DNA from: Nitrospirota bacterium
Lineage (GTDB): Bacteria > Nitrospirota > Leptospirillia > Leptospirillales > Leptospirillaceae
NCBI GenBank assembly: GCA_021826965.1
Contig: JAKAYA010000001.1
Location: 62,001 to 126,000 of the forward strand
Reading direction: 5' to 3'
Length of the DNA: 64,000 nt
Below are positions 27,572-37,315 of this stretch, piece after piece (positions within the stretch are counted from its first letter, which is position 1; every line of letters starts with the position of its first letter). The notes beneath the pieces were generated by a model. That model did no database searches. It was not told where the DNA came from and saw only the letters and a list, made by a program, of their open reading frames with translations. Made by a program: the position numbers and the translations under genes.

Positions 27572-28500
27572 GAATGTCCGGCAAGGGATTCCAGGTATCT
27601 TTCAGCGTCTATCGCCGCCATGCAACCACTTCCGGCAGCGGTCACCGCCTGACGATAAACCGGATCCTGAACGTCGCCGGCGGCAAATATTCCCGGCGTT
27701 GAAGTGCGGCTGCCTCCGAATGTCTTGATATATCCGTTGGGATCCCGTTCGACGACCCCCTCCAGAAAACTGCTGTTGGGAGTATGCCCTATCCCCAGGA
27801 AAAATCCCTGGCACGGGTATTCACTTCTGGAACCGTCCACCACATCCTGCAGAAGGATTCCCGTCACCCTTCCTGCCGACACGTCCCGGACTTCGACCAC
27901 TTCCTTGTTCCATACGAATGCAATCTTCTTGTTGTTCCTGGCTCGTTCCTGCATGATTTTGGAAGCACGAAGAGAATCTCTCCGGTGAACGATCGTCACC
28001 TTGGTACCAAATCGCGTCAGAAAAAGGGCTTCTTCGATCGCCGTGTCCCCTCCTCCGACCACCACAATTTCCTTATCCTTGAAAAAAAATCCGTCACACG
28101 TGGCACAGGCAGAAACCCCCTGCCCCATCAAGGCCTTTTCAGACGGAAGCCCGAGATACTTGGCCGAGGCGCCACTCGCAACAATCAGAGTCTGTGTCTC
28201 CAGCACCTTTTCGTCATCACAGACAATCCGGATCACGTCCTTCTCGCGAGTCACCTTTTCAACGACCCGTGTATCGAACCGGGTGCCGAAACGCAAAACC
28301 TGTTCGCGCATGGATTCGATCAATTCCGGACCGGTCACCCCCTTCGGAAATCCCGGGAAATTGTCGACATCCGTCGTTGTCGTCAACTGTCCGCCCGACT
28401 GGGGGCCTTCAACAAGCAACGGCGAAAGAAATGCCCGCGCGGTATATAACGCCGCCGTCAATCCGGCAGGGCCCGACCCCAGTATGACAACCTTCTCCAC
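27568..28500 (-). CDS. trxB: Thioredoxin reductase
   Basis: FAD- and NADPH-dependent reductase of thioredoxin, 310 residues. FAD site GSGPAGLTAALYTARA at the N-terminus; redox cysteines Cys132 and Cys135 in ACATCDG; NADPH site VVGGGDTAIEEALFLTRFG; C-terminal FAD motif GIFAAGDVQDPVYRQAVTAAGSG. The GTG start has GGAGG 7 bases upstream. First gene of a set with the DUF1499-like and propeller genes. Confidence 0.97.
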   Translation of the reverse strand: MEKVVILGSGPAGLTAALYTARAFLSPLLVEGPQSGGQLTTTTDVDNFPGFPKGVTGPELIESMREQVLRFGTRFDTRVVEKVTREKDVIRIVCDDEKVLETQTLIVASGASAKYLGLPSEKALMGQGVSACATCDGFFFKDKEIVVVGGGDTAIEEALFLTRFGTKVTIVHRRDSLRASKIMQERARNNKKIAFVWNKEVVEVRDVSAGRVTGILLQDVVDGSRSEYPCQGFFLGIGHTPNSSFLEGVVERDPNGYIKTFGGSRTSTPGIFAAGDVQDPVYRQAVTAAGSGCMAAIDAERYLESLAGHS

Positions 28501-28627
28501 CCGAACGCCTCCTTAAGACTTTTGACTTGAATATTCCGGACGACCCAGAACTCATAAAACTTGAACCTATCATCCGACGAATCGGGCGTCAACGATTCCC
28601 TTCAAAAAAGACCGGCCGCCTCTCCCA

Positions 28628-28777
28628 CTAAAAATATAACCGCAGTCCCTGGAGTATCTCTTTCGCGAATCCGGACTCGACCGCACTCACGCGATCGGTC
28701 TTTCCTCCGGACTTAAATCCTCCGGGTTTGTCGTTGGCCCAGAGTCGATTATTGCGGTATCTGGCGATCGAGAGACG
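28628..28777 (-). pseudogene. Orphan C-terminal end of an outer-membrane beta-barrel
   Basis: In the frame shifted against the tolC-like gene, about 49 codons run to a TAG at 28628. The translation has barrel-like alternation, with LSIARYRNNRLWANDKPGG, a Gly/Ser/Lys loop, and ends in ILQGLRLYF. A final aromatic residue after alternating hydrophobics is the sorting signal of outer-membrane barrels. There is no start codon with a ribosome site, and the frame is closed upstream at about 28778. It looks like the tail of a deleted porin fused against the end of the tolC-like gene. Confidence 0.45.
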
Positions 28778-30221
28778 TTTTTACGGGGGCATCCCGAACT
28801 TGTCCCGTCATAGTGACAAACTCCGGGTAATCGATTCCCGTCGAAAACCGGAGCGCGGCCTGATCCACCCCCATGTGGTAGACGGAAATCGCCAGACTGG
28901 CCTCGGCGTCCAGAAGATAGACTTCGGCCAACGTCAGCGCCACGATCGAGATCAGGTTGGCTTCATACTTCTTGTTGGCCAGCAACAACGCCAACTTGGC
29001 TTCCTTGACAGCCTTCGTGTACGCCACAATGTCCGCCGCGTCCGCACGGACACGATCATAAGCTTGCGTCACCTGGAGACGGATCCGTATTCTCCAGTCC
29101 TGTTCGTGATATTGGGATGTCAGGGTGGCTTCCCTGGCCCGAGCCACCATTCCGCGAATCATTCCTCCTGTGTAAAGAGGAACATTGATCATCGCTCCAC
29201 CCGTCCATAAACCGGGAGAATAACTGAGTCCGTTGACCATATTCCCTAAATATCCATAATTTCCGAAAGCGGAAATATAAGGATAATGTTTCGCCTTTTC
29301 GGCTGCCGTCTGTTCAACTCCCGCATGGAAGCGATGGGCGGTGGACAAGAGTTCCGGGCGCTTGTGAATTCCGGTACTGATCAATTCTTCCAACGGCACG
29401 GGGACAAGAGTTTCGGGAGCCTTGTCTTTCAGCTGATAATCGTTCCGGCTTTTTTTCCCCAGACCCATGGCTTCGTTCAGACGGGCTATCTGGGTTTTGA
29501 GATCGTTTTGTTCGTTGACAAGAAGTGCCTGGGACTTCTCGAGATCCACGACAGCCAGATCGTAGTCCAGTCGGGATTTGTAGTTTGCCCTGTAGAGCGA
29601 TCGCGTCAGGTCGCGCACCATTTGTCGTTGTTCGAGATTCTTTTGGTAAACTTCGATCAGTTTGCGATCCAGGCTCACATGATAATAGGCTTCCTTGATC
29701 TGCAGGATAACCCAGGCGTCACGAGTCAGGAGATTGTCGGTGGAGGCTTTCGTCATCTCCTTCCGGGACTTGGTCAAATGCTCGTATCTTCCGAAGTCGT
29801 AAAGAAGCTGGGTAACACCCAAAGAGGCCATTGCCGTCTGGGCCATCGAAAGGTTCGCATTGTGTCCGTATGGACCGAGAAGGCCGTAATTCACCGGCAA
29901 AAAGCCGGAATAGGCATAGGCATTGTTAAAGGGGCGATTGCCAACTCCCGGCTCCCCCACGCCGAACAATCCGCCGGCCCCGATATTGGGAAGGAAATGG
30001 GCGTTTGCAATCTGGACCGCCGCCTGAGCCTTTTTCACCTGGTGCTGAAACATGAAGATCCTGGGGTGATGTGTTAACCCGAAAGAAATGGCGGTATCCA
30101 AATTCAGTATGGCTGGAGGTCGATCCAGATTCTTTTGCTGGGACGAGCTGGCCGCAGATGCAACCCCCAAAAAACCCAATACTAAAACAGAAATCACACA
30201 CCAGGTTCTGCAAAGACTCAT
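28749..30221 (-). CDS. TolC family outer-membrane efflux protein
   Basis: 490 residues. Signal peptide about 1-22 (hydrophobic core then VASAASSSQQ). The two-fold repeated helical hairpin pattern of outer-membrane efflux proteins is present: LDTAISFGLTHHPRI at the start of repeat 1, and a long helix region with KAVKEAKLALLLANKKYEA in repeat 2. The ATG at 30221 has AGGAAGGTGG about 7 bases upstream. The last 15 or so residues may be altered, since an outer-membrane barrel tail from another gene overlaps the 3' end. Part of the regulator-fusion protein-TolC transcript. Confidence 0.92.
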   Translation of the reverse strand: MSLCRTWCVISVLVLGFLGVASAASSSQQKNLDRPPAILNLDTAISFGLTHHPRIFMFQHQVKKAQAAVQIANAHFLPNIGAGGLFGVGEPGVGNRPFNNAYAYSGFLPVNYGLLGPYGHNANLSMAQTAMASLGVTQLLYDFGRYEHLTKSRKEMTKASTDNLLTRDAWVILQIKEAYYHVSLDRKLIEVYQKNLEQRQMVRDLTRSLYRANYKSRLDYDLAVVDLEKSQALLVNEQNDLKTQIARLNEAMGLGKKSRNDYQLKDKAPETLVPVPLEELISTGIHKRPELLSTAHRFHAGVEQTAAEKAKHYPYISAFGNYGYLGNMVNGLSYSPGLWTGGAMINVPLYTGGMIRGMVARAREATLTSQYHEQDWRIRIRLQVTQAYDRVRADAADIVAYTKAVKEAKLALLLANKKYEANLISIVALTLAEVYLLDAEASLAISVYHMGVDQAALRFSTGIDYPEFVTMTGQVRDAPVKTSLDRQIPQ

Positions 30222-30290
30222 TTTCAAACCACCTTCCTCTTCAAGAACCATTCCGAACTGAAAGATGAGAAAGAATAAACTTCACCAGCA

Positions 30291-31499
30291 TCATAACTGT
30301 CTCGCCGGACGGAACGGAACCGCTTTATAAGCTATGGCATTGACCTTTTGGCCTTCATCTACATGCCATTTTCCCATCATCACCACTTTGTCCCCAGATA
30401 AGAGACCGGATTTTATTTGCACCCAGTTTCCATTATCGATGCCGATTTCAACTGGCTGAAGATGAATTTTTCCATCCCGTACCACTGCTACTGAATACCC
30501 CTTGTCTTTTTCTTTTCGAATAGCCATTCCTGGAATGAGAATCGCCCGGTTTATCTTTGACAGATAGAAAGTGAACTGGCCATACATTCCCGGATGTATG
30601 ATGAACTTCGGATTTTCGATATCCACTTCTGATCTCATTGTTCTCGTACGGAGATTTTCTTCATTGTCATAACGCGTCACACGCCCATCAAATAACATTC
30701 CCGGCAAACCCGAAAACTTGGCAATGACTTTCTGACCTCTCCGGATTTGTGGAGCAATATCTGCCGGCACCCAAACATAGGCACGAAGAGTCGTCACTTG
30801 CTCTAACGTCACAATGGGCTGAATCGATTTTGTCTGATCGGTCCCCTGAGAAATGAGTTTTCCCTGATCGATAAAACGGTGGGTGATCATCCCATCGAAC
30901 GGGGCCCGGATTGTTTTATAGTCAACAAGGGCTTCGTAGCGACGCATATTGGAAACTGCCGAGATATAAGCCGCAAGTTTTTCCTGGACGCGCTGTTTTG
31001 AAATCAGAGACGGATGAGTCAGCCATACTTTTTTGATCCGTTTATAGGTAAGATAATTGATACGCACTCGGGCTTTCTTTTCCTCTAGTGAATGGCGCAG
31101 TTCAGGATCCTGGATATAAGCCAGAATTTGACCTTTGTGAACATAATCTCCCTTATCCACATTCAATACCTTCAGATACCCGGGAACATGAGCATAGATA
31201 ACTGTTTCCCGGAAAGATCGGATACCGGCAGGGATCGTCACCTTGTGATACATCTGACGGGAGCGTACCCGAATCACCTGTACGATCTGGGGGGGGAACT
31301 TGGGGGGATGGGCCGGGAAAATCTTGTTCAGCACGAAAATGGAGAAAGGTCCTATGATCAAAAGAAAAAGTATCACCCCCGCCCATTTCTGAATCTTGTG
31401 GTTGTCCGGAATGTCCTGAAGATTGATCTCATGACGCATTTCTTCAGAAACATTATCCTCTGAAGAAGCATCTCCCGAAGACTTTCTCTCTTCCGACAC
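30291..31499 (-). CDS. RND efflux membrane fusion protein (first paralogue)
   Basis: 402 residues, one membrane segment at about 39-60, then a periplasmic adaptor. The lipoyl half-motif reads HVPGYLKVLNVDKGDYVHKG followed by QILAYIQDPEL. A helical hairpin follows, then the second lipoyl half with KTIRAPFDGMITHRFID and a beta-barrel (TLRAYVWVPADIAPQIRRGQ). The GTG start has AAAGGAG upstream. It lies between the response regulator and the TolC-like gene, with no pump gene in between. It is closely similar to the fusion protein at 37387-38451 and probably serves the pump at 34057-37227. Confidence 0.92.
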   Translation of the reverse strand: MSEERKSSGDASSEDNVSEEMRHEINLQDIPDNHKIQKWAGVILFLLIIGPFSIFVLNKIFPAHPPKFPPQIVQVIRVRSRQMYHKVTIPAGIRSFRETVIYAHVPGYLKVLNVDKGDYVHKGQILAYIQDPELRHSLEEKKARVRINYLTYKRIKKVWLTHPSLISKQRVQEKLAAYISAVSNMRRYEALVDYKTIRAPFDGMITHRFIDQGKLISQGTDQTKSIQPIVTLEQVTTLRAYVWVPADIAPQIRRGQKVIAKFSGLPGMLFDGRVTRYDNEENLRTRTMRSEVDIENPKFIIHPGMYGQFTFYLSKINRAILIPGMAIRKEKDKGYSVAVVRDGKIHLQPVEIGIDNGNWVQIKSGLLSGDKVVMMGKWHVDEGQKVNAIAYKAVPFRPARQL

Positions 31500-31525
31500 C
31501 TTGGCTCCTTTCCTTTAAACATAAT

Positions 31526-32869
31526 TTATCCAATTTTCATCTTCTTCAAACGATATTGGAAAGTGGTGCGTTTCATTCCCAAATAATGGGCGGCCAAAGT
31601 ATGATTTCCCTCCGCCTTTTCGAGAGCTACAAGGATCATTTCCTTTTCTCTTTCTTGAATTTCCTTTTTAAAACTTACCTCCCAGATTTTTCCCGAGTTT
31701 TCAAAGGGCGGTTTTTTCCATAGGACTTGGGCAAAGTCCTTTTCTCGAATAACTCCGTCTTCAGATATAACTGCAAGTCTCTCCAGCACATTTTTAAGTT
31801 CACGGATATTTCCAGGCCATTCGGCTCTCTGGAGAGCCGGAATCAAGGACTTGTCTGCAATAAGTTTTCGATGCAAGTCTACAGACAATTCCTTGAGTAA
31901 ATATTCTACAAGGTACGGCAAATCCTCCAGACGCTCACACAAGGAAGGCATTTCCAGAACCAAAACATTCAATCGGTAATAGAGGTCCAGCCGAAAAACA
32001 TCTTTCTTGACAAGATTCTCCAAATTCCTGTTTGTCGCAGAAATAATACGGGCATCCGTCTTTAGAGTCTGCTTCCCGCCAATTCGTTCAAATTCACCCG
32101 TCTCGATGATACGCAAAAGTTTTGCTTGCAAAGCCCATGGGAGTTCACCGATTTCGTCAAGAAAAATCGTCCCACCCCTTGCCAGTTCGAATTTTCCTTT
32201 CTGTAACGCATGCGCCCCTGTAAAAGAACCCTTCTCATGTCCAAAAAACATGGATTCCATCAAATCCATGGGGATCGCACCGCAGTTCACTACTATAAAG
32301 GGTTCGTACCGTCGTGATGATTGATTAACGATCATTCTGGCGGCAATTTCTTTTCCAGTCCCGGATTCTCCCAAAATCAACACGGGCGAATCGACTTTGG
32401 AATAACGGGTGATCTGTTCCCGAACTTCCTGGATGCGAGTATGATGACCAACTAAAGTCCATTTTTTACTTTCAAGTTCCTCACGTAAAATTCCATTTTG
32501 CGTTTTGAGAGACAAATGAGACTGAATTTTCTCCAATTTGATTCGGAGGAAGGATAAAGAAAACGGCTTTTCCAGAAAATCGAACGCCCCCAGCTTCATG
32601 GCTTCTACCGCTTGCTCGATTTTCCCAAAAGCCGTCATCATGAGAATGATCATATCGGGTCTGGCAGAACGGATTTTTCGAAGAACTTCGAATCCATCTT
32701 CTGTCTTAAGTCTCATATCTAAAAGCACGACATCCCAGTCCGCATTTTTCAGGCATACAAAACCCATTTCCGGTTCAAACACCGAACGAACCTCATGCCC
32801 GTCTTTTTCAAGAGCCGAAGTCAAAACATCCAGCAAGCTCTCATCATCATCAATGACCAATATTCTCAT
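31526..32869 (-). CDS. Sigma-54-dependent response regulator (NtrC family)
   Basis: 447 residues in three domains. Receiver (1-115): acidic pocket DDD at 7-9, phospho-acceptor Asp51 in VVLLDMRL, Thr at about 79 and Lys at about 101. AAA+ domain (140-375): Walker A GESGTGKE near 168-175, GSFTGA at 214-219 instead of the commoner GAFTGA (this loop touches sigma-54), Walker B GTIFLDEIGELP. C-terminal Fis-type helix-turn-helix (about 410-445) with NHTLAAHYLGMKRTTFQYRLKK. No histidine kinase gene is nearby. It precedes the fusion protein and TolC-like genes by 26 bases, so it probably controls the efflux genes. Confidence 0.96.
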   Translation of the reverse strand: MRILVIDDDESLLDVLTSALEKDGHEVRSVFEPEMGFVCLKNADWDVVLLDMRLKTEDGFEVLRKIRSARPDMIILMMTAFGKIEQAVEAMKLGAFDFLEKPFSLSFLRIKLEKIQSHLSLKTQNGILREELESKKWTLVGHHTRIQEVREQITRYSKVDSPVLILGESGTGKEIAARMIVNQSSRRYEPFIVVNCGAIPMDLMESMFFGHEKGSFTGAHALQKGKFELARGGTIFLDEIGELPWALQAKLLRIIETGEFERIGGKQTLKTDARIISATNRNLENLVKKDVFRLDLYYRLNVLVLEMPSLCERLEDLPYLVEYLLKELSVDLHRKLIADKSLIPALQRAEWPGNIRELKNVLERLAVISEDGVIREKDFAQVLWKKPPFENSGKIWEVSFKKEIQEREKEMILVALEKAEGNHTLAAHYLGMKRTTFQYRLKKMKIG

Positions 32870-32887
32870 GACATTTCCCTATTATCA

Positions 32888-32917
32888 TTGACACAAAGAA
32901 AAATGGATTCTTATCAT
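32888..32917 (+). promoter_or_regulatory. Candidate sigma-70 promoter for the ygfZ-like gene
   Basis: TTGACA at 32888-32893, an 18-base spacer and TATCAT at 32912-32917, pointing right. Just downstream, GG at 32926 and GC at 32938 with ten bases between also resemble a sigma-54 site (CGGGATTAATTTTGCT), a weaker match. Confidence 0.4.
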
Positions 32918-32979
32918 GAAAGATCGGGATTAATTTTGCTCCAACTTATTATTAGAAAATGATTCATTTTTCCCATCAA

Positions 32980-33009
32980 TTTATAAAGAACGGGATAATC
33001 CCGCGCCAA
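32980..33009 (-). promoter_or_regulatory. Candidate promoter of the response regulator with a palindrome in its spacer
   Basis: On the minus strand TTGGCG (33004-33009), an 18-base spacer and TATAAA (32980-32985). The spacer contains the palindrome CGGGATAATCCCG at 32991-33003, a plausible operator. The same bases lie just before the ribosome site of the rightward ygfZ-like gene. Confidence 0.4.
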
Positions 33010-33019
33010 GGAGATTCAC

Positions 33020-34027
33020 ATGAAAACATCATCAAAATCCAAGACTCTTCTCGCCCACAAAAAACTTGGACTTTTTTGCCCGACCATCTCTCGACCCTGC
33101 ATTTTTATCGAAGGGGAAGACAGAAAAACTTTTCTTCAAGGAATTATGAGTCAGGACCTCCTGAAACAAGAAGACTGGAGCTTGTCTTATAGTTTTTTCC
33201 TGAATCCCAAAGCTCGAATTTTGTTTGATGCGTGGTGCGGCACCTGTAACGATAAAATTGCTCTCTTTCCACCCTCTGGAACTCAAAAAGATTTTATTTC
33301 CCATCTCCAGCAATATCTTTTTTTCCGAACGAAAGCCAAAATCGTTGATTTGTCAGATACCTTCAGTGAGCTTCGTCTTGTAGGACCTGATACAATTTCT
33401 GCACTCCTCTCTCTATTTGATCATGATTTTTCGGGTTCCTCCTTCCGAAGGCTGAGAGATGGCGGATATGTCCTCATCCATCCAATTTCCTTCCAGCTCG
33501 ACCTGAATGTCGGGCTGCAAGCAGATCTGTTCATACCCAATCAAGACTTTTCCAGAATCCGTAAAAGTCTCGAAGACTCCGTCCAAGAAAGAGAAGGGGT
33601 GATCATGGATGAAGATACCTACATGACCTACCTTACGGAAAAAGGAATACCTCTTTTTCCCACTGAGTTGAATACGGCTTACTTCCCTGCAGAAGCTGGT
33701 CTTGATACCGCAGGGATCTCCTACAACAAGGGATGCTATGTAGGCCAGGAACCTGTCACCCGACTGAAGTTCCAGGGACATATCAATCGACTTCTTTCCG
33801 GTTTCCTCATCAGCTCACCATCTTCTTCTCCAGAAACCTTTCCCCAAACTCTCCTCAATCCGAAGGACGGAAACGAGGCCGGTATCCTGACCCGAACAGC
33901 CTATTCGGATATTCTCGAGTCCGTTATCGGCTTGGGCTATCTGAAAAAAAGCGTCTTGGACAACGATACCGAACTCCTTTTGCCGGATGGACGGACAGCA
34001 AAGACAATCAATCTTCCATTTGTTTGA
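33020..34027 (+). CDS. ygfZ: YgfZ/GcvT-domain folate-binding protein
   Basis: 335 residues. YgfZ proteins act in iron-sulfur cluster maturation or repair, using tetrahydrofolate, and are paralogues of GcvT. The family hallmark K-G-C-Y-x-G-Q-E is present as NKGCYVGQEPVTR, near residue 235. Start at ATG 33020 with AAGGAG 6 bases upstream. The gene stands alone, divergent from the response regulator and convergent with the RND pump. It shares the lower GC of this block. Confidence 0.88.
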   Translation: MKTSSKSKTLLAHKKLGLFCPTISRPCIFIEGEDRKTFLQGIMSQDLLKQEDWSLSYSFFLNPKARILFDAWCGTCNDKIALFPPSGTQKDFISHLQQYLFFRTKAKIVDLSDTFSELRLVGPDTISALLSLFDHDFSGSSFRRLRDGGYVLIHPISFQLDLNVGLQADLFIPNQDFSRIRKSLEDSVQEREGVIMDEDTYMTYLTEKGIPLFPTELNTAYFPAEAGLDTAGISYNKGCYVGQEPVTRLKFQGHINRLLSGFLISSPSSSPETFPQTLLNPKDGNEAGILTRTAYSDILESVIGLGYLKKSVLDNDTELLLPDGRTAKTINLPFV

Positions 34028-34056
34028 CAGTCATTGCTCATGCATAAAAATTTTCA

Positions 34057-37000
34057 TCAGGACTGCCTGCTTTTCCAACGATCTTCCAACCGGTGGAACA
34101 GGACAAAAAGGATCGGGACCTGAAAAAGCGTCAATATCGTCATGACAATCAGCCCTCCGATAACGGCTCGGGCGAGGGGTTCCTCTGGTCCGGAACCCTC
34201 ACCCATCCCGACGGCCGTCGGAATCATAGCAAGTACAGTTCCGACAGCCGTCATTAAAATCGGTCTCAACCGGGTTGAACCTGCTTCAACGACCGACCGG
34301 ACAAGAGGCGCACCTTTTTCCCTTAGTCGAATTGCAAATTCGACAAGAAGGACCGAGTTCGAAACACCTATCCCGATATCCATGATGACACCAATCATCG
34401 ATTCCACATTGAATCCCGAACCTGTGATGTAAAGCATCAGAATCACACCTATTAATCCGAACGGAACGGACAACATGATGATGAACGGGTCAAGAAAAGA
34501 CTGAAATTGAGCAACTAATGCCAGGTAGACCAGGGCCATCGCGAGAAGGACAGCGATACCCATCGACCCGAAGGATCGTTTCATACTGGCCAACATTCCT
34601 GTTTCATGCCAGGAATATCCATCCGGGAAAGGGTATTTTTTAAGGATGTCCTCGATGTTTTTGCCGATTTCCCCCATCGAAACCCCTCTCTTGTGCTGAA
34701 AATTCACAAGGACATCCACCACGCGCTCCACGTTATAATGGAAAATGGCTGGGGGAAAGGTAATTCTCTTGATATCTGCCACATCCCGCAAATACACAGG
34801 AGGAGCCGTTGAACCCGGGGCAGTGACATCCGCACTCCCCAATGGACGGATCAGAATGTTGTTCAGAGAATCCAGATCGGACCAGCGGTCTTCCGGATAT
34901 TGGGCTGTGAGAAAGTATGGGTTTCCCGATTTCGGATCGACCCAGAAATTTTCACCGATAGCCATATCTGTGACCAAGCTTGTAATGACCTGACGTTCCA
35001 CATCTGTTTCGGATAGCCCCAGAAAACCGGCTTTATTTCTGTCCACATTGACCATTAATCCCGGGTAATGAAAATTCTGCTTGACCCGAACATCTTGGGT
35101 TCCAGGAATCTGCTTAATCCTGTCCCGAATATCTTTGGATATTTTCCCAAGCACCCTATAACTTGGACCGAGAATCTGAAGATCGATCGGCGCTTCTCCG
35201 GACCCGGACAGGACCTGAGTAATAATCGATGCCGATTCAAAATCAAATTCGATATTGGGAAAATGTTCTTTCAAATAAGACCGCAACCTGGTCTCATAAT
35301 CCCATACCGAATGATGCCTTTTTGTGGAAGGGACCAACTGGACCAGGACAAATGACATATGGGTCCAGAGGTTAGTGGTATACATAGCTGCCCAACCAAT
35401 CCGTATCCCCTCATTCGCCACGATATGAACGATATCCTTTTGCGGAATGACACGACGAATCGCTCCGTCGAGTTTGGCCATATAGGCGTCGGTCCACTCG
35501 ACCCTTGCTCCAACAGGAAGTCGGACCGATATGATGAAAGAACCTGTATCATCGGAAGGGAAATACTCAGATCCCACTTGACTTGCCAGAAATAAGGCAG
35601 CCACAAACGCAAATGCCAGCATGACAGAAAATGTTTTTTGCTTCTTGAGAGCTTGGGTCAGAACCTCCCGATAACCATTTCTGAACTTGTCAAATGCGGC
35701 GTCAAACTTTTTAAAACCTCTCCTCAACGCGCTGTCATGGGAATCATAATAGGATTCCGGCCTCATGAACCAGCGAGAAAGAACGGGGACAAGCGTCATA
35801 GATACAAGATAGGAAGCCATCATGGAAAACGCGACCGCAGCCGCAAGGGGTGTGAACAAAAATTTGCCTTTTCCCACAAGAAAGAGCACAGGGGAAAAAA
35901 CGATCATCGTTGCAATCGTCGAGGCCAGAACAGGCATGGCAACTTCTCCGGCCCCTTCAAGCGAAGCCGAATAAAGATCCTCGCCCATTTCGATATGACG
36001 GTTCGTATTTTCCAATACAACAATGGAGTCGTCCACCAGACGTCCGATAGCAAGAGCCAATCCCCCCAACGTCATGATATTGATCGTTTGACCTGTCATA
36101 TGGAGAAGGGTGATTCCCGTCAAAAGCGACAAGGGGATGGAAGTAAAAATGATGGCTGTTGCGCGGACATTTCCAAGGAAGACCAATATCATAAAGGCGG
36201 TCAGAATGATTCCAACTATTCCTTCTCTTTCAAGAGAGGCGACAGAATCCTTGATATAGACGGACTGGTCAAAAATAACGGACATGTGAAGACTTTTGGG
36301 AAGACCATAAAAGGATTTCAGAGCTTTCCTGGTCGCCTCCACAACCTTGATGGTATTGGCTCCACTCTGTTTGAGAAGGGGAAAATAAACCGATTTTCTT
36401 CCATCCACCCTCACCGGATTGAACTGGAGTCTATAAGAATCTTTCGCTTCGCCTACATCCTTGATATAAACTGGTTGCCCATGATCAAATTTGATCGGAA
36501 CATTATTGATGGATTTTGGTCCACCCAAGAGGGCGTTGACAAAAACATCATAATTCTGCGTCCCGTAGGTCGTGACTCCGGCCGGCCAAATAATATTCTG
36601 ACGATTCAGCGTTTGAGCAATGTCCCAGATCGAAAGCCCACGAGCCAAAAGAGCTGTATTATTCGTATACACCTGAATCTGGCGAGACATGCCGCCGAAA
36701 ACCGGCGGGGCTGCAGCCCCGGGAACAGTTCCCATCTGGGAGCGTACATTGTAATAACCGATATCGTACAACTGCATCTGGGAAAGCTCCTTGCTTTCCA
36801 GAACGATATCGGCGATCGGTATAGCCGACACGCCGAAAGGGATGATAATCGGCGGAAAAACGCCGGGAGGAAGGTATTTCAGGGAGGAATACACCATGGA
36901 AACCGTCATGGAAACACCTGCAGCGAGGGAATAGGATGATCTGTAACGAACATTGATCATGCTGATTCCTGTCACACTGTTCGACTTGATGCTCCGGATA

Positions 37001-37227
37001 TAGGGAGCCTGGAGAATGATCCGCTCCATCTGTTCCGTGATTTCCGTTTCCACTTCATAGGGACTAAGTCCCGGAAAAACGGTTAACACTTCCACATCCG
37101 GATCCGGGATCTGGGGAAAAATGGAAACGTTCATCGAAGACAGGCTTTGACTCCCGAGAAGAACGATGGCGAGAGCAAATGCGATTATCGTGTATGGGCT
37201 CTTTAACGAAAAGCGGACAAGAAACAT
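34057..37227 (-). CDS. RND efflux pump, AcrB-like (HAE1-type)
   Basis: Inner-membrane proton-driven exporter, 1056 residues. Twelve-helix RND layout with two large periplasmic loops. The family start FSLKSPYTIIAFALAIVLLG, then FPQIPDPDVEVLTVFPGLSP is seen. The proton-relay Asp pair is in GRLVDDSIVVLENTNRH in TM4, the arrangement of drug-type rather than metal-type pumps. The repeat-type GYSWHETGM is seen in the second half. It lies downstream of the fusion protein gene at 37387, with a 159-base gap containing a large inverted repeat. Substrate unknown. Confidence 0.95.
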   Translation of the reverse strand: MFLVRFSLKSPYTIIAFALAIVLLGSQSLSSMNVSIFPQIPDPDVEVLTVFPGLSPYEVETEITEQMERIILQAPYIRSIKSNSVTGISMINVRYRSSYSLAAGVSMTVSMVYSSLKYLPPGVFPPIIIPFGVSAIPIADIVLESKELSQMQLYDIGYYNVRSQMGTVPGAAAPPVFGGMSRQIQVYTNNTALLARGLSIWDIAQTLNRQNIIWPAGVTTYGTQNYDVFVNALLGGPKSINNVPIKFDHGQPVYIKDVGEAKDSYRLQFNPVRVDGRKSVYFPLLKQSGANTIKVVEATRKALKSFYGLPKSLHMSVIFDQSVYIKDSVASLEREGIVGIILTAFMILVFLGNVRATAIIFTSIPLSLLTGITLLHMTGQTINIMTLGGLALAIGRLVDDSIVVLENTNRHIEMGEDLYSASLEGAGEVAMPVLASTIATMIVFSPVLFLVGKGKFLFTPLAAAVAFSMMASYLVSMTLVPVLSRWFMRPESYYDSHDSALRRGFKKFDAAFDKFRNGYREVLTQALKKQKTFSVMLAFAFVAALFLASQVGSEYFPSDDTGSFIISVRLPVGARVEWTDAYMAKLDGAIRRVIPQKDIVHIVANEGIRIGWAAMYTTNLWTHMSFVLVQLVPSTKRHHSVWDYETRLRSYLKEHFPNIEFDFESASIITQVLSGSGEAPIDLQILGPSYRVLGKISKDIRDRIKQIPGTQDVRVKQNFHYPGLMVNVDRNKAGFLGLSETDVERQVITSLVTDMAIGENFWVDPKSGNPYFLTAQYPEDRWSDLDSLNNILIRPLGSADVTAPGSTAPPVYLRDVADIKRITFPPAIFHYNVERVVDVLVNFQHKRGVSMGEIGKNIEDILKKYPFPDGYSWHETGMLASMKRSFGSMGIAVLLAMALVYLALVAQFQSFLDPFIIMLSVPFGLIGVILMLYITGSGFNVESMIGVIMDIGIGVSNSVLLVEFAIRLREKGAPLVRSVVEAGSTRLRPILMTAVGTVLAMIPTAVGMGEGSGPEEPLARAVIGGLIVMTILTLFQVPILFVLFHRLEDRWKSRQS

Positions 37228-37315
37228 CCGTTGTCTTCCTTTCCTCGTTTACGACCTACCTGTTGCCGATAGCGTCAAATTACCAGATAGTCCAGTCTAT
37301 TCCTGCAACCAAGTT

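Noticed and set aside
35638-36939. 433-codon rightward frame
   Set aside because: Antisense to the RND pump; Lys/Arg/His-rich and without motifs.
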